A DNA stretch of 64,000 nt. Origin: Longimonas halophila (GTDB taxonomy: Bacteria; Bacteroidota; Rhodothermia; Rhodothermales; Salinibacteraceae). The stretch is from the NCBI RefSeq assembly GCF_002554705.1, contig NZ_PDEP01000014.1, positions 1 to 64,000 of the forward strand, given 5' to 3'. The notes beneath the pieces are model-generated. The model made no database searches, had not been told where the DNA came from, and was given only the letters and a program-made list of their open reading frames with translations. This document shows positions 1-8,695 of this stretch, piece after piece. Each line of letters starts with the position of its first letter. The first letter of the stretch is position 1. A program made the position numbers and the translations under genes.

Positions 1-2
1 AA

Positions 3-152
3 AAGGCGCACGAGCGCCGCGCGAAGAGCCTGTTCCGGTACGGGTTAGATGGGTTGCAACAGATACTGACGACCCCCGAGCGGCAAGACGCCGCCCTCTT
101 CCGCTGTTTGAGCCTGCTTCAACGACCGACGGCTCATCTGCCCTATGGATAA
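3..152 (+). pseudogene. C-terminal fragment of an IS4/IS701-type transposase
   Basis: The frame open from the window edge to a TAA at 150-152 encodes about 49 residues, including the stretch ERRAKSLFRYGLD. This resembles the C-terminal end of DDE transposases of the IS4/IS701 type, where a basic patch is followed by a 'SLFRYGLD' segment. Only the tail is visible, so I cannot tell whether the upstream gene is intact or a remnant. The following 150 bp up to the riboflavin synthase gene contain a short direct repeat (CCTATGG at about 142 and 155) but no terminal inverted repeat that I can recognise. Confidence 0.5.
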
Positions 153-308
153 TATCCTATGGGTAGGCAATCATTCGCGTTTGAAGAGACACTCAACTTT
201 TGTCATGTACCATGGTGGGCGTCACATCATCGTTGAACCGCCGCTGATCTCTCGATGGCGACAGGCGTAGCATGGGTCCACATTGTTTCGCATCCCCCCA
301 AACGCGTT

Positions 309-935
309 ATGTTTACCGGTATTATCAGAGATGTAGGCCGCATCGAACAGATCGACGACCTGGGCGGTGGGCTCCGCTTCACCATTGCCAGCACGTTTGC
401 CCCCGACCTTGCCGTGGATGAAAGCATTTCCGTAAACGGGGCCTGCCAAACGGTCGTGCAGGCCGATGCCGAAACCTTCGCGGTAGACTCGATTGAGGAA
501 ACGCTGCGCAAAACGACGTTCAGCACCCTGTCGGTGGGCGCCCCCGTCAACCTGGAACGTCCGCTGCAGGCCGGGGGACGCCTCGACGGGCATTTCGTGC
601 AAGGCCATGTCGACGCTACCGGCACCATCGAGCAGGTCGAGCGCGAGGGCACCGACTGGCTCTACACGGTGTCGTTTCCGGAGCAGTACCAGCGCTACCT
701 GATTCCGGTGGGCTCCATCACCATTGACGGCATCAGCCTCACGGTGGCGCGCATCGGCACAGGCACGCTCACCGTAGCCATCATCCCACACACGTACGAG
801 CACACCATTGTCTCGGATGCCTGGGTTGAGGGCGCCCCCGTGAACCTGGAATTCGACATGCTCGGCAAGTATGTTGTGGGATTCATGGAGTCCAACGAGT
901 CGGCCCCCAGCACACCGCCAAGCGTGGATCTGTAG
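309..935 (+). CDS. ribE: Riboflavin synthase alpha chain
   Basis: This 208-residue protein converts two molecules of 6,7-dimethyl-8-ribityllumazine into riboflavin and a pyrimidine, the last step of riboflavin synthesis in the cytosol. It starts with MFTGIIRDVGRI, the hallmark N-terminus of the family. It shows the duplicated lumazine-binding barrel: NGACQTV near residue 43 and GHFVQGHVD near 92-100 in the first half, VGSITIDGISLTV near 140 and the IPHTYEHT stretch near 158 in the second. An in-frame upstream ATG at 255 exists, but 309 fits the family start exactly. No FMN riboswitch motif lies upstream and no other rib gene is adjacent, so the gene appears to stand alone. Confidence 0.95.
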   Translation: MFTGIIRDVGRIEQIDDLGGGLRFTIASTFAPDLAVDESISVNGACQTVVQADAETFAVDSIEETLRKTTFSTLSVGAPVNLERPLQAGGRLDGHFVQGHVDATGTIEQVEREGTDWLYTVSFPEQYQRYLIPVGSITIDGISLTVARIGTGTLTVAIIPHTYEHTIVSDAWVEGAPVNLEFDMLGKYVVGFMESNESAPSTPPSVDL

Positions 936-1046
936 CACGCAGGCCCCGTTAAGATTCTGTGGGGAGGCAATGCACAGGGCCTCCTACCTCTTTTCATCGC
1001 AGCCCCTGCACTCGGTCCTTCCCGCATCAGGCGTTCCACCCGCCCC

Positions 1047-1718
1047 ATGCCCCGTCGTTCGCCCCGCTTCGTCCCCCCTCCTGAGGATCCGTACCGCGTG
1101 CTGGGCGTGCCGCGCGATGCCGATCTGCCCACGATCAAGCAGGCGTTTCGCGAGCGGGCCCTGGAGTGCCATCCCGACCGGGCTGCGGCAGGCGAAGAAG
1201 ATGCAGCTACCGACGAATTTGTTCGCGTGCGCGCTGCCTTCGACGTACTGAGCGATCCCGAGTTGCGCCACCGCTACGACACCGAGCGCCGTTCGCAGAG
1301 CCCGCACCGCTCATCAACTTCTACGCGCCCCCGACAGACCAAGCGGCGCCCTAAGCGCGGCGCATCGCGTGCCGACGCCCGAACGCGCCGCTCGGCTCAC
1401 CGCCGCAAAGGCGGGCGCTTTGCCACCGCCTGGCGTACCGGCGACACACCCAACGTGTGGGTCGGCCCCATGTCCAATCGCGTACGCGGGCTCTCGCAGC
1501 GCCATGACCGGCTGCACCAGCACCACCGGCGGGTGGTGCCAATCAGTGCCGTGGCAGGCGCCGCTCTCTTTGTTGCACAACCCAGCATTATCCACACCAG
1601 CATTCCCCTGGTCGGGCTGCTGCTATGCATCGTTATTAGTGCCGCGTGTGGGTTTGCGCTGAGCATGATTCTGGGCGTTGCCCACATGCTCGTGGCGGAC
1701 TACCACTCCACCGGATAA
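1047..1718 (+). CDS. Membrane-anchored J-domain protein
   Basis: The 223-residue protein begins with a J-domain (about residues 12-78) containing DPYRVLGV, the HPD tripeptide (CHPDR near 39) needed to stimulate Hsp70 ATPase, and a terminal helix ending in RHRYDTERR. A basic, low-complexity linker rich in Arg, Ser and Thr follows (about 80-125). The C-terminus has two hydrophobic segments (about 165-185 and 190-212) likely to be membrane helices. It is therefore not DnaJ itself, because the G/F region, zinc domain and client-binding domains are absent. It probably recruits DnaK to the inner membrane, but the client cannot be read from the sequence. Confidence 0.8.
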   Translation: MPRRSPRFVPPPEDPYRVLGVPRDADLPTIKQAFRERALECHPDRAAAGEEDAATDEFVRVRAAFDVLSDPELRHRYDTERRSQSPHRSSTSTRPRQTKRRPKRGASRADARTRRSAHRRKGGRFATAWRTGDTPNVWVGPMSNRVRGLSQRHDRLHQHHRRVVPISAVAGAALFVAQPSIIHTSIPLVGLLLCIVISAACGFALSMILGVAHMLVADYHSTG

Positions 1719-1938
1719 CGCTAACATGTGCTTCTTTGCACACCACTTTCCTACATAGCAGTCGCTCTGCACGCTTTTCACGGGGGTTTTGTGAGATGCA
1801 GACGTGCATAGGCCCCGCCGTCCGATCTTTTTGCGGTGCTGCGCATTTCTACCTCTTGCCATTACGTCACCGCCTGCTCTATCATCGTGTGTTCGTGCGG
1901 CGGGACATCGTCTTGATCCACCCAGGCATCTGTCATCT
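1719..1938. other. Intergenic leader upstream of trigger factor
   Basis: These 220 bp separate the J-protein and tig. An open frame continues upstream of the chosen tig start to 1804, but it has no resemblance to trigger factor. I see no clear hairpin or recognisable RNA element. The tig start is not preceded by a Shine-Dalgarno sequence. Confidence 0.35.
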
Positions 1939-3354
1939 ATGGAAACGACACTCACCGAGGTATCACCCGTCGAATACGAGCTGGAGGTTACCGCCTCTGC
2001 CGACGAACTCAAGGACCGCGTAAAGGCTGCCGTGCGCAAGCAGCGGTCGCAGATGGATATTAAGGGCTTTCGCAAGGGCAAGGTACCTGCGCAGATGGTC
2101 AAGAAAATGAGCGGCCCGGCGCTCAGCATGCGTATCGCCGAACAGGTGACGCAAGACGCGTTTGAGGAGGCCTTGAACGAGCGCGACGACATCGAGATGA
2201 TGGGCCGCCCCCAGATCTCGGAGATCGACTACGAAGTCGACAGCGATCTGCGCACGGTGCTGCGCTTTGGCGTCCGCCCCGACGTGGAGCTGGCCGACCT
2301 CTCCAATGAAGAGGTACGCATGCTGGTGCATGAGGTCTCGGACGATGATGTGGAAGAGGAGATCGAGAACATCCGCGAGCAAGAGGCCGATCTGGTGCCC
2401 GTTGACGAACCCGCTGGCGACGGCGACTACGTGAGCGTAGACCTGCAGCGCATTGACACGGCAACCGATACGCCCATCATTGGGGAGGGCGATGAAGACG
2501 TCACGTTCTTCCTCGATGATGAGCGCTTGCGCGAAGAGCTGCGCGATGCCATCATGGGCACCGAAGCGGGCGATACGGTCCGTGCCACGCTTCCCCCGCC
2601 GCCCCACAGCGATGAGGGCGAGGCGCGCACCTTCGACATCACCGTAAACGACGTGAAGCGCCGCGACCTGCCGCCTTTCGACGAGGAGCTGGTGCGCCGC
2701 TTCACCGACGGCAATATGGATGACCCGGAGGCCTTCCGGGACGAACTACGCAGCCGCATTGCGCAGTCGTACGAGCAGCAGTCGCGCGAGATGGTGCAGG
2801 GCGAGATCGTAGACCGCATGCTGGAGCTGCACACTGTGCCGGTGCCGCCTTCGGTTGTGGAGTCGTTCCTCGACTCGTTCGAGGAAGAGCTGGCCGAAGA
2901 GGAGTACGACGGCGACCTGCCCGACGACTTCGACCACACGCACTTCCGCGAGCAGAACCGGGGCGATGCTGAGCGCCAGGCCCGCTGGATGATCATCCGT
3001 GACAAGGTGATTGAAGATGCCGACATTGAGGTCACCGACGACGACCTGCGCGACTTCTTCAGCGATCAGATGCAGGGCCAAGAGGACATCAGCGTCGAAC
3101 AGATTCGCGGGTTCTACCAATCCATGCCCCGCATGATGGAGCAGGTAGACCAGCAGGTTCTGAGCCGCAAGGTCTACGACGAACTGATCGACCGCTTCGA
3201 CGTGCGCGAACTCGACCTGGAGACGTTCCGCCAGGAGATTCAGGCCGAACACGCCGCCGCGCACGGCCACGAGCATCACGACCATGACCATGATCACGAC
3301 CACGATCATGGCCCCGCCGAAGAAGACGACGCCCCGTCGTCCATTATTACGTAA
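1939..3354 (+). CDS. tig: Trigger factor with a histidine/aspartate-rich tail
   Basis: Trigger factor is the ribosome-bound chaperone and peptidyl-prolyl isomerase that meets nascent chains at the exit tunnel. The start METTLTEVSP gives 471 residues, longer than the usual 430-450. The N-terminal ribosome-binding signature GFRKGKVP lies near residues 43-50. An FKBP-like domain follows (AGDGDYVSVDL near 155), and then the helical C-terminal chaperone arms. The last 35 residues are unusual: a His/Asp repeat (HEHHDHDHDHDHDH) then an acidic end. Such a tail could bind Ni, Zn or Co, as in SlyD, but this is inference. clpP follows about 195 bp downstream, the common tig-clpP order. Confidence 0.95.
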   Translation: METTLTEVSPVEYELEVTASADELKDRVKAAVRKQRSQMDIKGFRKGKVPAQMVKKMSGPALSMRIAEQVTQDAFEEALNERDDIEMMGRPQISEIDYEVDSDLRTVLRFGVRPDVELADLSNEEVRMLVHEVSDDDVEEEIENIREQEADLVPVDEPAGDGDYVSVDLQRIDTATDTPIIGEGDEDVTFFLDDERLREELRDAIMGTEAGDTVRATLPPPPHSDEGEARTFDITVNDVKRRDLPPFDEELVRRFTDGNMDDPEAFRDELRSRIAQSYEQQSREMVQGEIVDRMLELHTVPVPPSVVESFLDSFEEELAEEEYDGDLPDDFDHTHFREQNRGDAERQARWMIIRDKVIEDADIEVTDDDLRDFFSDQMQGQEDISVEQIRGFYQSMPRMMEQVDQQVLSRKVYDELIDRFDVRELDLETFRQEIQAEHAAAHGHEHHDHDHDHDHDHGPAEEDDAPSSIIT

Positions 3355-3365
3355 CGCGTTGCCCA

Positions 3366-3459
3366 ACGATACCGCTGGCAGTGTACCACACGCACAGGCG
3401 GTATCGTAACGAAGTGGCATGAAAGCCGGGGCGAGCCTGCACACGCGGGTTCGCCCCGG
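3366..3459 (+). other. Two hairpins between tig and clpP
   Basis: Two inverted repeats sit in tandem. The first has 10-bp perfect arms (ACGATACCGC at 3366-3375 and its complement at 3398-3407). The second has 9-bp perfect arms (CCGGGGCGA at 3426-3434 with TCGCCCCGG at 3451-3459). Neither has a U-tract, so these are more likely attenuating or mRNA-stabilising structures than simple intrinsic terminators. Confidence 0.5.
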
Positions 3460-3549
3460 TGTATGCAGGAACTATCGAAAAGACGCACAGGTTGGCGTGT
3501 GCCCATCCGTCTTTCCCATCACTCCGCCTCCTTAACTCTGGCCCCCCCT

Positions 3550-4308
3550 ATGGTTGACGACTTTATCAAGTTCAGCAAAAGCCTCACCTCGCTGCCTTCG
3601 AGCATCTACTCCGGCGGTATGGGCGATCAGCCCATGTCGGGTCTGGTGCCAATGGTCGTGGAGCAGACCACCCGTGGCGAGCGCGCCTACGACATCTTCA
3701 GCCGCCTGCTGAAAGAGCGCATCGTATTTATTGGTACGCCGATCAACGATCAGGTAGCCAACCTTACGGTGGCGCAGCTGCTTTACCTGGCCAGCGACGA
3801 CTCCGACCGCGACATCAACCTGTACATCAACTCGCCGGGTGGTGTCATCTACAGCGGCCTGGGTGTGTACGACACCATGCAGTATGTGGATGCGCCCGTG
3901 GCCACCATCTGCGTGGGCCTGGCCGCATCCATGGGCTCGGTGCTGCTGGCCGCTGGAGAGGAGGGCCGCCGCGCCTGCCTGCCCAACTCCCGCGTCATGA
4001 TTCACCAGCCGCTGGGCGGTGCCGAAGGCCAGGCCTCCGACATTGAAATCCAGGCCCGCGAAATCCTCTGGCTCAAGCAGCGCCTCTTCGAAATTCTGGC
4101 CGACCACACGGGCCAAGACTTCGACAAGGTACAGAACGACTCCGACCGTAACTACTGGATGAGCGCCGAAGAAGCCGCAGACTACGGCGTCGTTGACAAT
4201 GTGCTGAAGCAGGACAAGCTCAACGAGATCAAAAAGCAGAGCGAGGGAGCCGACACGCCTACGCTTGACGACGACGCCTCGGACGACAACACCGAAGACG
4301 ACGCGTAA
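3550..4308 (+). CDS. clpP: ATP-dependent Clp protease proteolytic subunit
   Basis: ClpP forms the tetradecameric serine peptidase barrel that works with ClpX or ClpA. The catalytic serine lies in [14 protein letters not shown] and the histidine in [10 protein letters not shown], with the aspartate in the segment after QNDSDRNYW. Starting at [11 protein letters not shown] the protein is 252 residues, about 50 more than E. coli ClpP. The extra length is an N-terminal leader before the conserved VPMVVEQT processing/axial-loop region and an acidic C-terminal tail. The start at 3550 was preferred over in-frame 3463 because the upstream extension has no family similarity. A strong terminator follows. 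Confidence 0.95.
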   Translation: MVDDFIKFSKSLTSLPSSIYSGGMGDQPMSGLVPMVVEQTTRGERAYDIFSRLLKERIVFIGTPINDQVANLTVAQLLYLASDDSDRDINLYINSPGGVIYSGLGVYDTMQYVDAPVATICVGLAASMGSVLLAAGEEGRRACLPNSRVMIHQPLGGAEGQASDIEIQAREILWLKQRLFEILADHTGQDFDKVQNDSDRNYWMSAEEAADYGVVDNVLKQDKLNEIKKQSEGADTPTLDDDASDDNTEDDA

Positions 4309-4352
4309 GCGCTGCGCCGTTCTTTGCGTTGATGCTTATTGCTTTACCTACG

Positions 4353-4388
4353 GCACCGCCTCGCTCTGAATGAGGCGGTGCTTTTTTT
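4353..4388 (+). terminator. Intrinsic terminator after clpP
   Basis: A perfect 10-bp stem (GCACCGCCTC at 4353-4362 and GAGGCGGTGC at 4372-4381) with a 9-nt loop is followed directly by a run of seven T. It closes the tig-clpP unit. Confidence 0.9.
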
Positions 4389-4459
4389 GTTTGAGAAGCC
4401 GACTCCACCATCGCGTCGGCCTGTCATATCCCCCCTGAAAAACAGGAGCAACGATTCAA

Positions 4460-5230
4460 CTACGGCGTGTGGATCGTAAGGCGCGCGCCAACTGAAACAA
4501 ACGCGGTGTTAAATTCTGTTTCGACGCCAATGCGCGTAATGAACGCAATGTGCGCTGTACTTACCACTTGCTCATCGGCGGATGTCGCCTCGTGCAGGGC
4601 CGGCGTGCGCACGTAAAGGCGTCCGCCCGCGCTGCGCTGCTTGAACGAGGTGCCCTCGTCAACGAGGTACTCGCCCAGGCGCTGCTGGGTCTGCCGCCAG
4701 TAGGCCCCCAGACCCACGCCCCACCCGTTGTGTACGCGCGGGTGCAGCAGGCGACGCTGCACAATGATCTCCGAGTTCCGTGTGAACGCAGGGGCATGCA
4801 ACCCCGTCACGAAATACGGTCCGGCGACGCGCAGCGTGGCATTCATATCGCCGCCAATGCCGCCGAATCCCAGCGCAAACCGATCGCTCAGATCCACCGA
4901 CACACCGGGCGCCATGCTCCACAGCCCCAGCGGATTGATCTCGGTAGGCGCGCCCTCGCGCGAGGGGTCGTCCACGAACCGCTCCACCAGGCGCTGCTCG
5001 TACGCTTCGGTAATCAGGTAGTAGCTGTTGGCAAACGTAATTGTGTCGATGACATCAGCCAGCCGCACCGATCCAGGGGGACCGGGCGGGGTCTCGTCGC
5101 GATCTACGGGCGCGGTGCGCATCATCAGATGCTCACTGCTGGGCTCCGACAGCGCGCATCCGCCTGCAAGTCCGGCCAAGATGATAAGCGCAATCGTCAG
5201 GTACGGAGGCGTTCGCTCTTTCAGAATCAT
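4460..5230 (-). CDS. Lipoprotein of unknown function
   Basis: The 256-residue product begins with a lipoprotein signal peptide: a hydrophobic core (about 11-24) ending in LAGGC with Cys25 as the lipidated residue. The mature part is a beta-strand-like sequence with segments such as MAPGVSVDLSDRFALGFGGIGG and repeated short aromatic/glycine strands, suggesting an envelope beta-sheet protein. I do not recognise a named family. It is convergent with clpP and divergent from the next small gene. Confidence 0.65.
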   Translation of the reverse strand: MILKERTPPYLTIALIILAGLAGGCALSEPSSEHLMMRTAPVDRDETPPGPPGSVRLADVIDTITFANSYYLITEAYEQRLVERFVDDPSREGAPTEINPLGLWSMAPGVSVDLSDRFALGFGGIGGDMNATLRVAGPYFVTGLHAPAFTRNSEIIVQRRLLHPRVHNGWGVGLGAYWRQTQQRLGEYLVDEGTSFKQRSAGGRLYVRTPALHEATSADEQVVSTAHIAFITRIGVETEFNTAFVSVGARLTIHTP

Positions 5231-5320
5231 AATACGAACGGATGCGGATGATGAGACGTACTAAGAAATGTACACGTCAATATACCCGCCGTCTGCTTCG
5301 CCCGCAACCCCCAGTTCCGT

Positions 5321-5545
5321 ATGGCCAAGCTTATCACCGTTGCCCAGTTCAACGTGCCGCACGAGGCGCATTTTGCGCGGATGCAGCTCGAAGCGGCTGA
5401 GATTCCGTGCCGCGTCATCCACGAAGATATGACCGGCCTTACCATGTTCTTCTCGTCGCGCGCAGGCGGCGTCAAGGTGCAGGTACCGGCCGGGTTTGAG
5501 GACGAAGCCCGCACCCTCCTTGCCGATGTGAACCGCGACGCGTAG
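5321..5545 (+). CDS. DUF2007-family small protein
   Basis: The 74-residue protein MAKLITVAQFNVPHEAHFARMQLEAAEI fits the small DUF2007 (PII-like 'signal transducing protein') pattern: a beta-alpha-beta start, then GIPCRVI-like and GGVKVQVP segments, and a terminal helix with DEARTLLADV. Members have a ferredoxin-like fold, but their biochemical role is not established. It stands alone ahead of an MFS transporter. Confidence 0.7.
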   Translation: MAKLITVAQFNVPHEAHFARMQLEAAEIPCRVIHEDMTGLTMFFSSRAGGVKVQVPAGFEDEARTLLADVNRDA

Positions 5546-5664
5546 CGCCTGCAGCAGCTTGATGCCTGCGCGAAAACAACCGCAGCACTGCTTTGGCCGG
5601 AAACTTGCGCGGGTCGTGCCCCGCTATGGAAACGGTGTCTGTTTCCTGATGCTCTTGCCCTGGC

Positions 5665-6951
5665 ATGCCCAACCGCGTCCCCACTCCGCTCATGCAACGC
5701 CTGCCCGGCTTCTACGGGTGGACCGTCCTGGCTGCAGCCACCCTGGGCATGGCGGCCACGCTGCCCGGACAAACAGCGGGCGTGTCGCTTTTCATTGACG
5801 CGTTTGTGGAGGACCTTGCGCTCTCGCGCACCGCGGTGTCGTGGATGTACACCGTAGCCACGGTCGTGGGCTCGCTGGCGCTGCCATGGATCGGGCGGCA
5901 GATGGACCGCATTGGGCCGCGCCGCATGGTGCTATTCGTAGGCGGTGCCTTTGCACTGGCCTGTCTGGGCATGAGCCAGGTGCGCGGATGGATCACGCTC
6001 TTCATTGGGTTTCTGCTCCTGCGCGGACTGGGCCAGGGCGCGCTCGGGCTCATCAACAATCATGTGGTGAACCTCTGGTTCGAGCGGCGGCGCGGCATGG
6101 CCGTAGGCGTGCTGGGACTGGGCATGGCCGGGGCCACGGCGATCTTTCCGCCGCTCATTGAGCAGATGTTGCAGGCCTACGGATGGGCGCAGTCGTACGT
6201 CATCATTGGCGCGCTGCTGGCCGTAGGCGTAGTGCCGCTGCTGGTGCTGCTGTACCGCGCCGAGCCCGAGCGCTTCGGCCTCACGCCCGACACCGCCCTC
6301 CCGTCGCTGGGCACCGCCTCGGCCTCCCCCAACGACCCGGTACGCGGACTTACCCTGCCGCAGGCACGCCGCACCCGCACCTTCTGGCTCTTCATTGCAG
6401 GCGGCGTATGTGCGGGCGGACTCGGCACCGGACTGCTCTTTCATCACTTCGCGATTCTTGCCGAGGCCGGCGCCGAACGCACCCTGGCGGCGCAGTTCTT
6501 CGTTCCGTACGGCGTGCTCACCGCAGTCTTTACGCTGCTCATGGGAACGCTCATCGACCGCGTGTCCCCGCGCTACCTGATGGGGATTCTCATGGCTACA
6601 TATGCCGCCCTCATGGTCAGCGCTCCGTTCGCCGCTACGCCCGTTTGGGTGTGGGCCTACGGACTCCTCTTCGGCGCCGCGCAGGGCACGCAGAATGCCT
6701 TGCTGGGCAGCGCGTTTGCCTACTACTTCGGACGCGCCCACCACGGCAGCGTACGCGGATTTGCCGCCACCATCTTCGTGGCCGGTACCGCATTGGGTCC
6801 GGTGCTGCTGGCGCTGGGACCGGATTGGCTGGGCTCGTTCACGCCGGTTTTGTGGGCCAGTGCACCGCTTGCGGTGGCGGTTGGCCTCGTGTCGTGGTGG
6901 GCCGAATGGCATCGGTGGGATGCGGAAGATCTGGTTACGTCAATCGCATAA
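5665..6951 (+). CDS. MFS transporter
   Basis: A 428-residue integral membrane protein with about 12 hydrophobic segments. Major-facilitator features include the loop-2 motif GRQMDRIGPRRM near residue 75 and a second related loop (GTLIDRVSPRYLMG near 295). The N-terminal GFYGWTVLAAATLGM stretch is typical of the OFA/monocarboxylate-like MFS branch. The substrate cannot be deduced. The neighbours, a DUF2007 protein and a small membrane protein, give no pathway clue. Confidence 0.85.
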   Translation: MPNRVPTPLMQRLPGFYGWTVLAAATLGMAATLPGQTAGVSLFIDAFVEDLALSRTAVSWMYTVATVVGSLALPWIGRQMDRIGPRRMVLFVGGAFALACLGMSQVRGWITLFIGFLLLRGLGQGALGLINNHVVNLWFERRRGMAVGVLGLGMAGATAIFPPLIEQMLQAYGWAQSYVIIGALLAVGVVPLLVLLYRAEPERFGLTPDTALPSLGTASASPNDPVRGLTLPQARRTRTFWLFIAGGVCAGGLGTGLLFHHFAILAEAGAERTLAAQFFVPYGVLTAVFTLLMGTLIDRVSPRYLMGILMATYAALMVSAPFAATPVWVWAYGLLFGAAQGTQNALLGSAFAYYFGRAHHGSVRGFAATIFVAGTALGPVLLALGPDWLGSFTPVLWASAPLAVAVGLVSWWAEWHRWDAEDLVTSIA

Positions 6952-7045
6952 TCACGGCACTTGCGCGTGTCGGCACCTCCACGTGTAAGGTGCGTTTCGT
7001 AGAATACGGTCGTATCACTGTATGCTCTCCCTACTCCCTACCGCT

Positions 7046-7525
7046 ATGCAAGCTTTTATGGATTCGGTGATTCGCACCCTGGGGCTTGAAGAGATCGACC
7101 GCCAGATTGCGGGCTGGATGGACCGCTACGGGCGCTGGCTCTTGCGCATCTCCATTGCCATCGTGTTCATCTGGTTTGGCGGGCTGAAGGTCATCGGCAT
7201 CAGTCCTGCTGAGGAACTGGTCAAGAACACCGTCTATTTCATGCCCGCTGAACTCTTCTACCCTGTTCTGGCCTGGTGGGAGGTGCTGATCGGCGTTACC
7301 CTTCTAATTCGACCACTCAACCGCGTTGCCATCCTGTTGCTCTTCCTGCAGATGCCGGGTACCATGCTGCCGCTGTTTATTCTGCCCGAGGTGTGCTTTA
7401 CCGCCTTTCCGTTTGGCCTTACGATCGAAGGGCAGTACATCATCAAAAACCTGGTGCTCATCAGCGCCGGACTGGTGGTGGGCGGCAGCGTCCGTGAGCA
7501 GAGCAGCACGGCCAAGCGACTGTAG
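7046..7525 (+). CDS. Small four-helix membrane protein, DoxX/DUF417-like
   Basis: About 159 residues starting at MQAFMDSV; earlier (7022) and later (7058) in-frame ATGs are possible. An amphipathic N-terminal part is followed by RISIAIVFIWFGGLKVIG and three further hydrophobic segments. The sequence IWFGGLKVIGISPAEELVKN resembles DUF417/YkgB and DoxX-type proteins, which are inner-membrane four-helix proteins often linked to oxidative or chlorine stress. The function here is not known. Confidence 0.65.
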   Translation: MQAFMDSVIRTLGLEEIDRQIAGWMDRYGRWLLRISIAIVFIWFGGLKVIGISPAEELVKNTVYFMPAELFYPVLAWWEVLIGVTLLIRPLNRVAILLLFLQMPGTMLPLFILPEVCFTAFPFGLTIEGQYIIKNLVLISAGLVVGGSVREQSSTAKRL

Positions 7526-7564
7526 GTATACAGTCTGGGGAGGCCTCACAACGTGCTGACGTGC

Positions 7565-8371
7565 TCAATCCGCCTCAAGCGTGGCACGCAGCTTGCGGAG
7601 ATAGGCAGGCGTGTCGAGCAGGCGCGGTCCGTACCATGAAAACAGCTGTCCATCTACAACGTGCACCGGCGTATCGGGGCAGGCCGTGCGAAGGTCCTCT
7701 GTGAAGGCGTCTTTCTGATGGAACGGGAACGGCTCGGTGCTGCACAGAATCACATCAAGATTGGCAGCGGCCAGGTCGTCGAGGGTAATCTCGGGGTAGC
7801 GCGTGGCATCGGCCCAGGGCGCGGTGAAGCCGCCGTAGCGCATCACGTCATGGATAAACGTGTCGCCACCCACGGTCATATGCGGATCGCGCCAGATGAG
7901 ATAGGCGGCGCGCAGCGAAGACCACGCGGGCAGCGCCGCGAAGCGCTCGGCAATCGTTGTAGCCATCTGCCGGGCCTCCTTGTCCCGATCCACAAGCTGC
8001 CCCACGCGGCGAATCATGGCCGTAGCTTCGTCTACCGTCGATACGTCCGTAACGTACACCGGGGCGTGATCGCTCAGGGCCTGGACATCGGCCCTGGTGT
8101 TTTCCTCCTGATTGGCGAGGATGAGGTCGGGCTGCAGGTCGGCAACGCATTCGGTATCCACCTGCTTGGTACCGCCCACGATGGTCTTGGCTTCCCGCCA
8201 CCCGTCTGGGCGCTCGCAGAAGCGCGTAAGGCCTACGACTTCGTCATCGAGCCCGAGCCCGTGCAGCAGATCGGTCAGGCTCGGTACCAGCGAGATGATG
8301 CGGGTGGGTGGCTCCGAAAGGACAATGCGGCGACCCAGGGCGTCGGTGATGTCAACGAAGGGCGCGGGCAT
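7565..8371 (-). CDS. BtuF-like cobalamin/metal-chelate binding protein without a signal peptide
   Basis: The 268-residue protein is a class III periplasmic-binding-protein fold (helical backbone metal receptor). It has the DALGRRIVL start, the IISLVPSLTDLLHGLGL segment typical of BtuF-type proteins, and LQPDLILANQEEN. It begins directly with the domain. An in-frame TAG lies 12 nt before the ATG, so no longer secreted form is possible from this frame. It would therefore be cytosolic unless exported by a partner. No permease or ATPase gene is adjacent. Ligand assignment to B12 is inferred from similarity only. Confidence 0.75.
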   Translation of the reverse strand: MPAPFVDITDALGRRIVLSEPPTRIISLVPSLTDLLHGLGLDDEVVGLTRFCERPDGWREAKTIVGGTKQVDTECVADLQPDLILANQEENTRADVQALSDHAPVYVTDVSTVDEATAMIRRVGQLVDRDKEARQMATTIAERFAALPAWSSLRAAYLIWRDPHMTVGGDTFIHDVMRYGGFTAPWADATRYPEITLDDLAAANLDVILCSTEPFPFHQKDAFTEDLRTACPDTPVHVVDGQLFSWYGPRLLDTPAYLRKLRATLEAD

Positions 8372-8383
8372 AGCGGCATAGAT

Positions 8384-8674
8384 CTACTGAAAGAATGTGG
8401 CTCCAAACAGTACGATCCCAGTTACGGCGCTGATGATAGCGATGGTGTTGAGCGTAGGCAAGGGCCGCTGCAGCGAGTGCTGGATGGGATTGCGCACCCC
8501 CATGAGTACACCGGCCAGGCCCAGAAAGGCGTCGGAGGCCGCTCCCAGTGCGTTGCCTTCTACATAGCTGCCGTAACTCATGTAGATGAGAAAGAGGCCG
8601 AATCCAATCAGCAGCAGGTCAACGATCGAGATCGGCGTATCGTCGCGGACGGCGTCGTTGGAGGTATCAGTCAT
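8384..8674 (-). CDS. Small two-helix membrane protein
   Basis: A 96-residue protein with two or three hydrophobic segments: ISIVDLLLIGFGLFLIYMSY near 15-34, a middle segment with GLAGVLMGVRNP, and a C-terminal segment near 75-94. The gene lies 12 bp upstream of the BtuF-like gene and 22 bp downstream of mpl, so the three are likely co-transcribed. I do not recognise the family. Confidence 0.6.
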   Translation of the reverse strand: MTDTSNDAVRDDTPISIVDLLLIGFGLFLIYMSYGSYVEGNALGAASDAFLGLAGVLMGVRNPIQHSLQRPLPTLNTIAIISAVTGIVLFGATFFQ

Positions 8675-8695
8675 AGGGTGGCGGGGGATGCGCAG

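Noticed and set aside
153-308. Possible FMN riboswitch before riboflavin synthase
   Set aside because: None of the conserved RFN blocks is present.
3280-3320. CATGAC/GATCAC tandem repeat
   Set aside because: It is only the coding sequence of the His/Asp tail of trigger factor.
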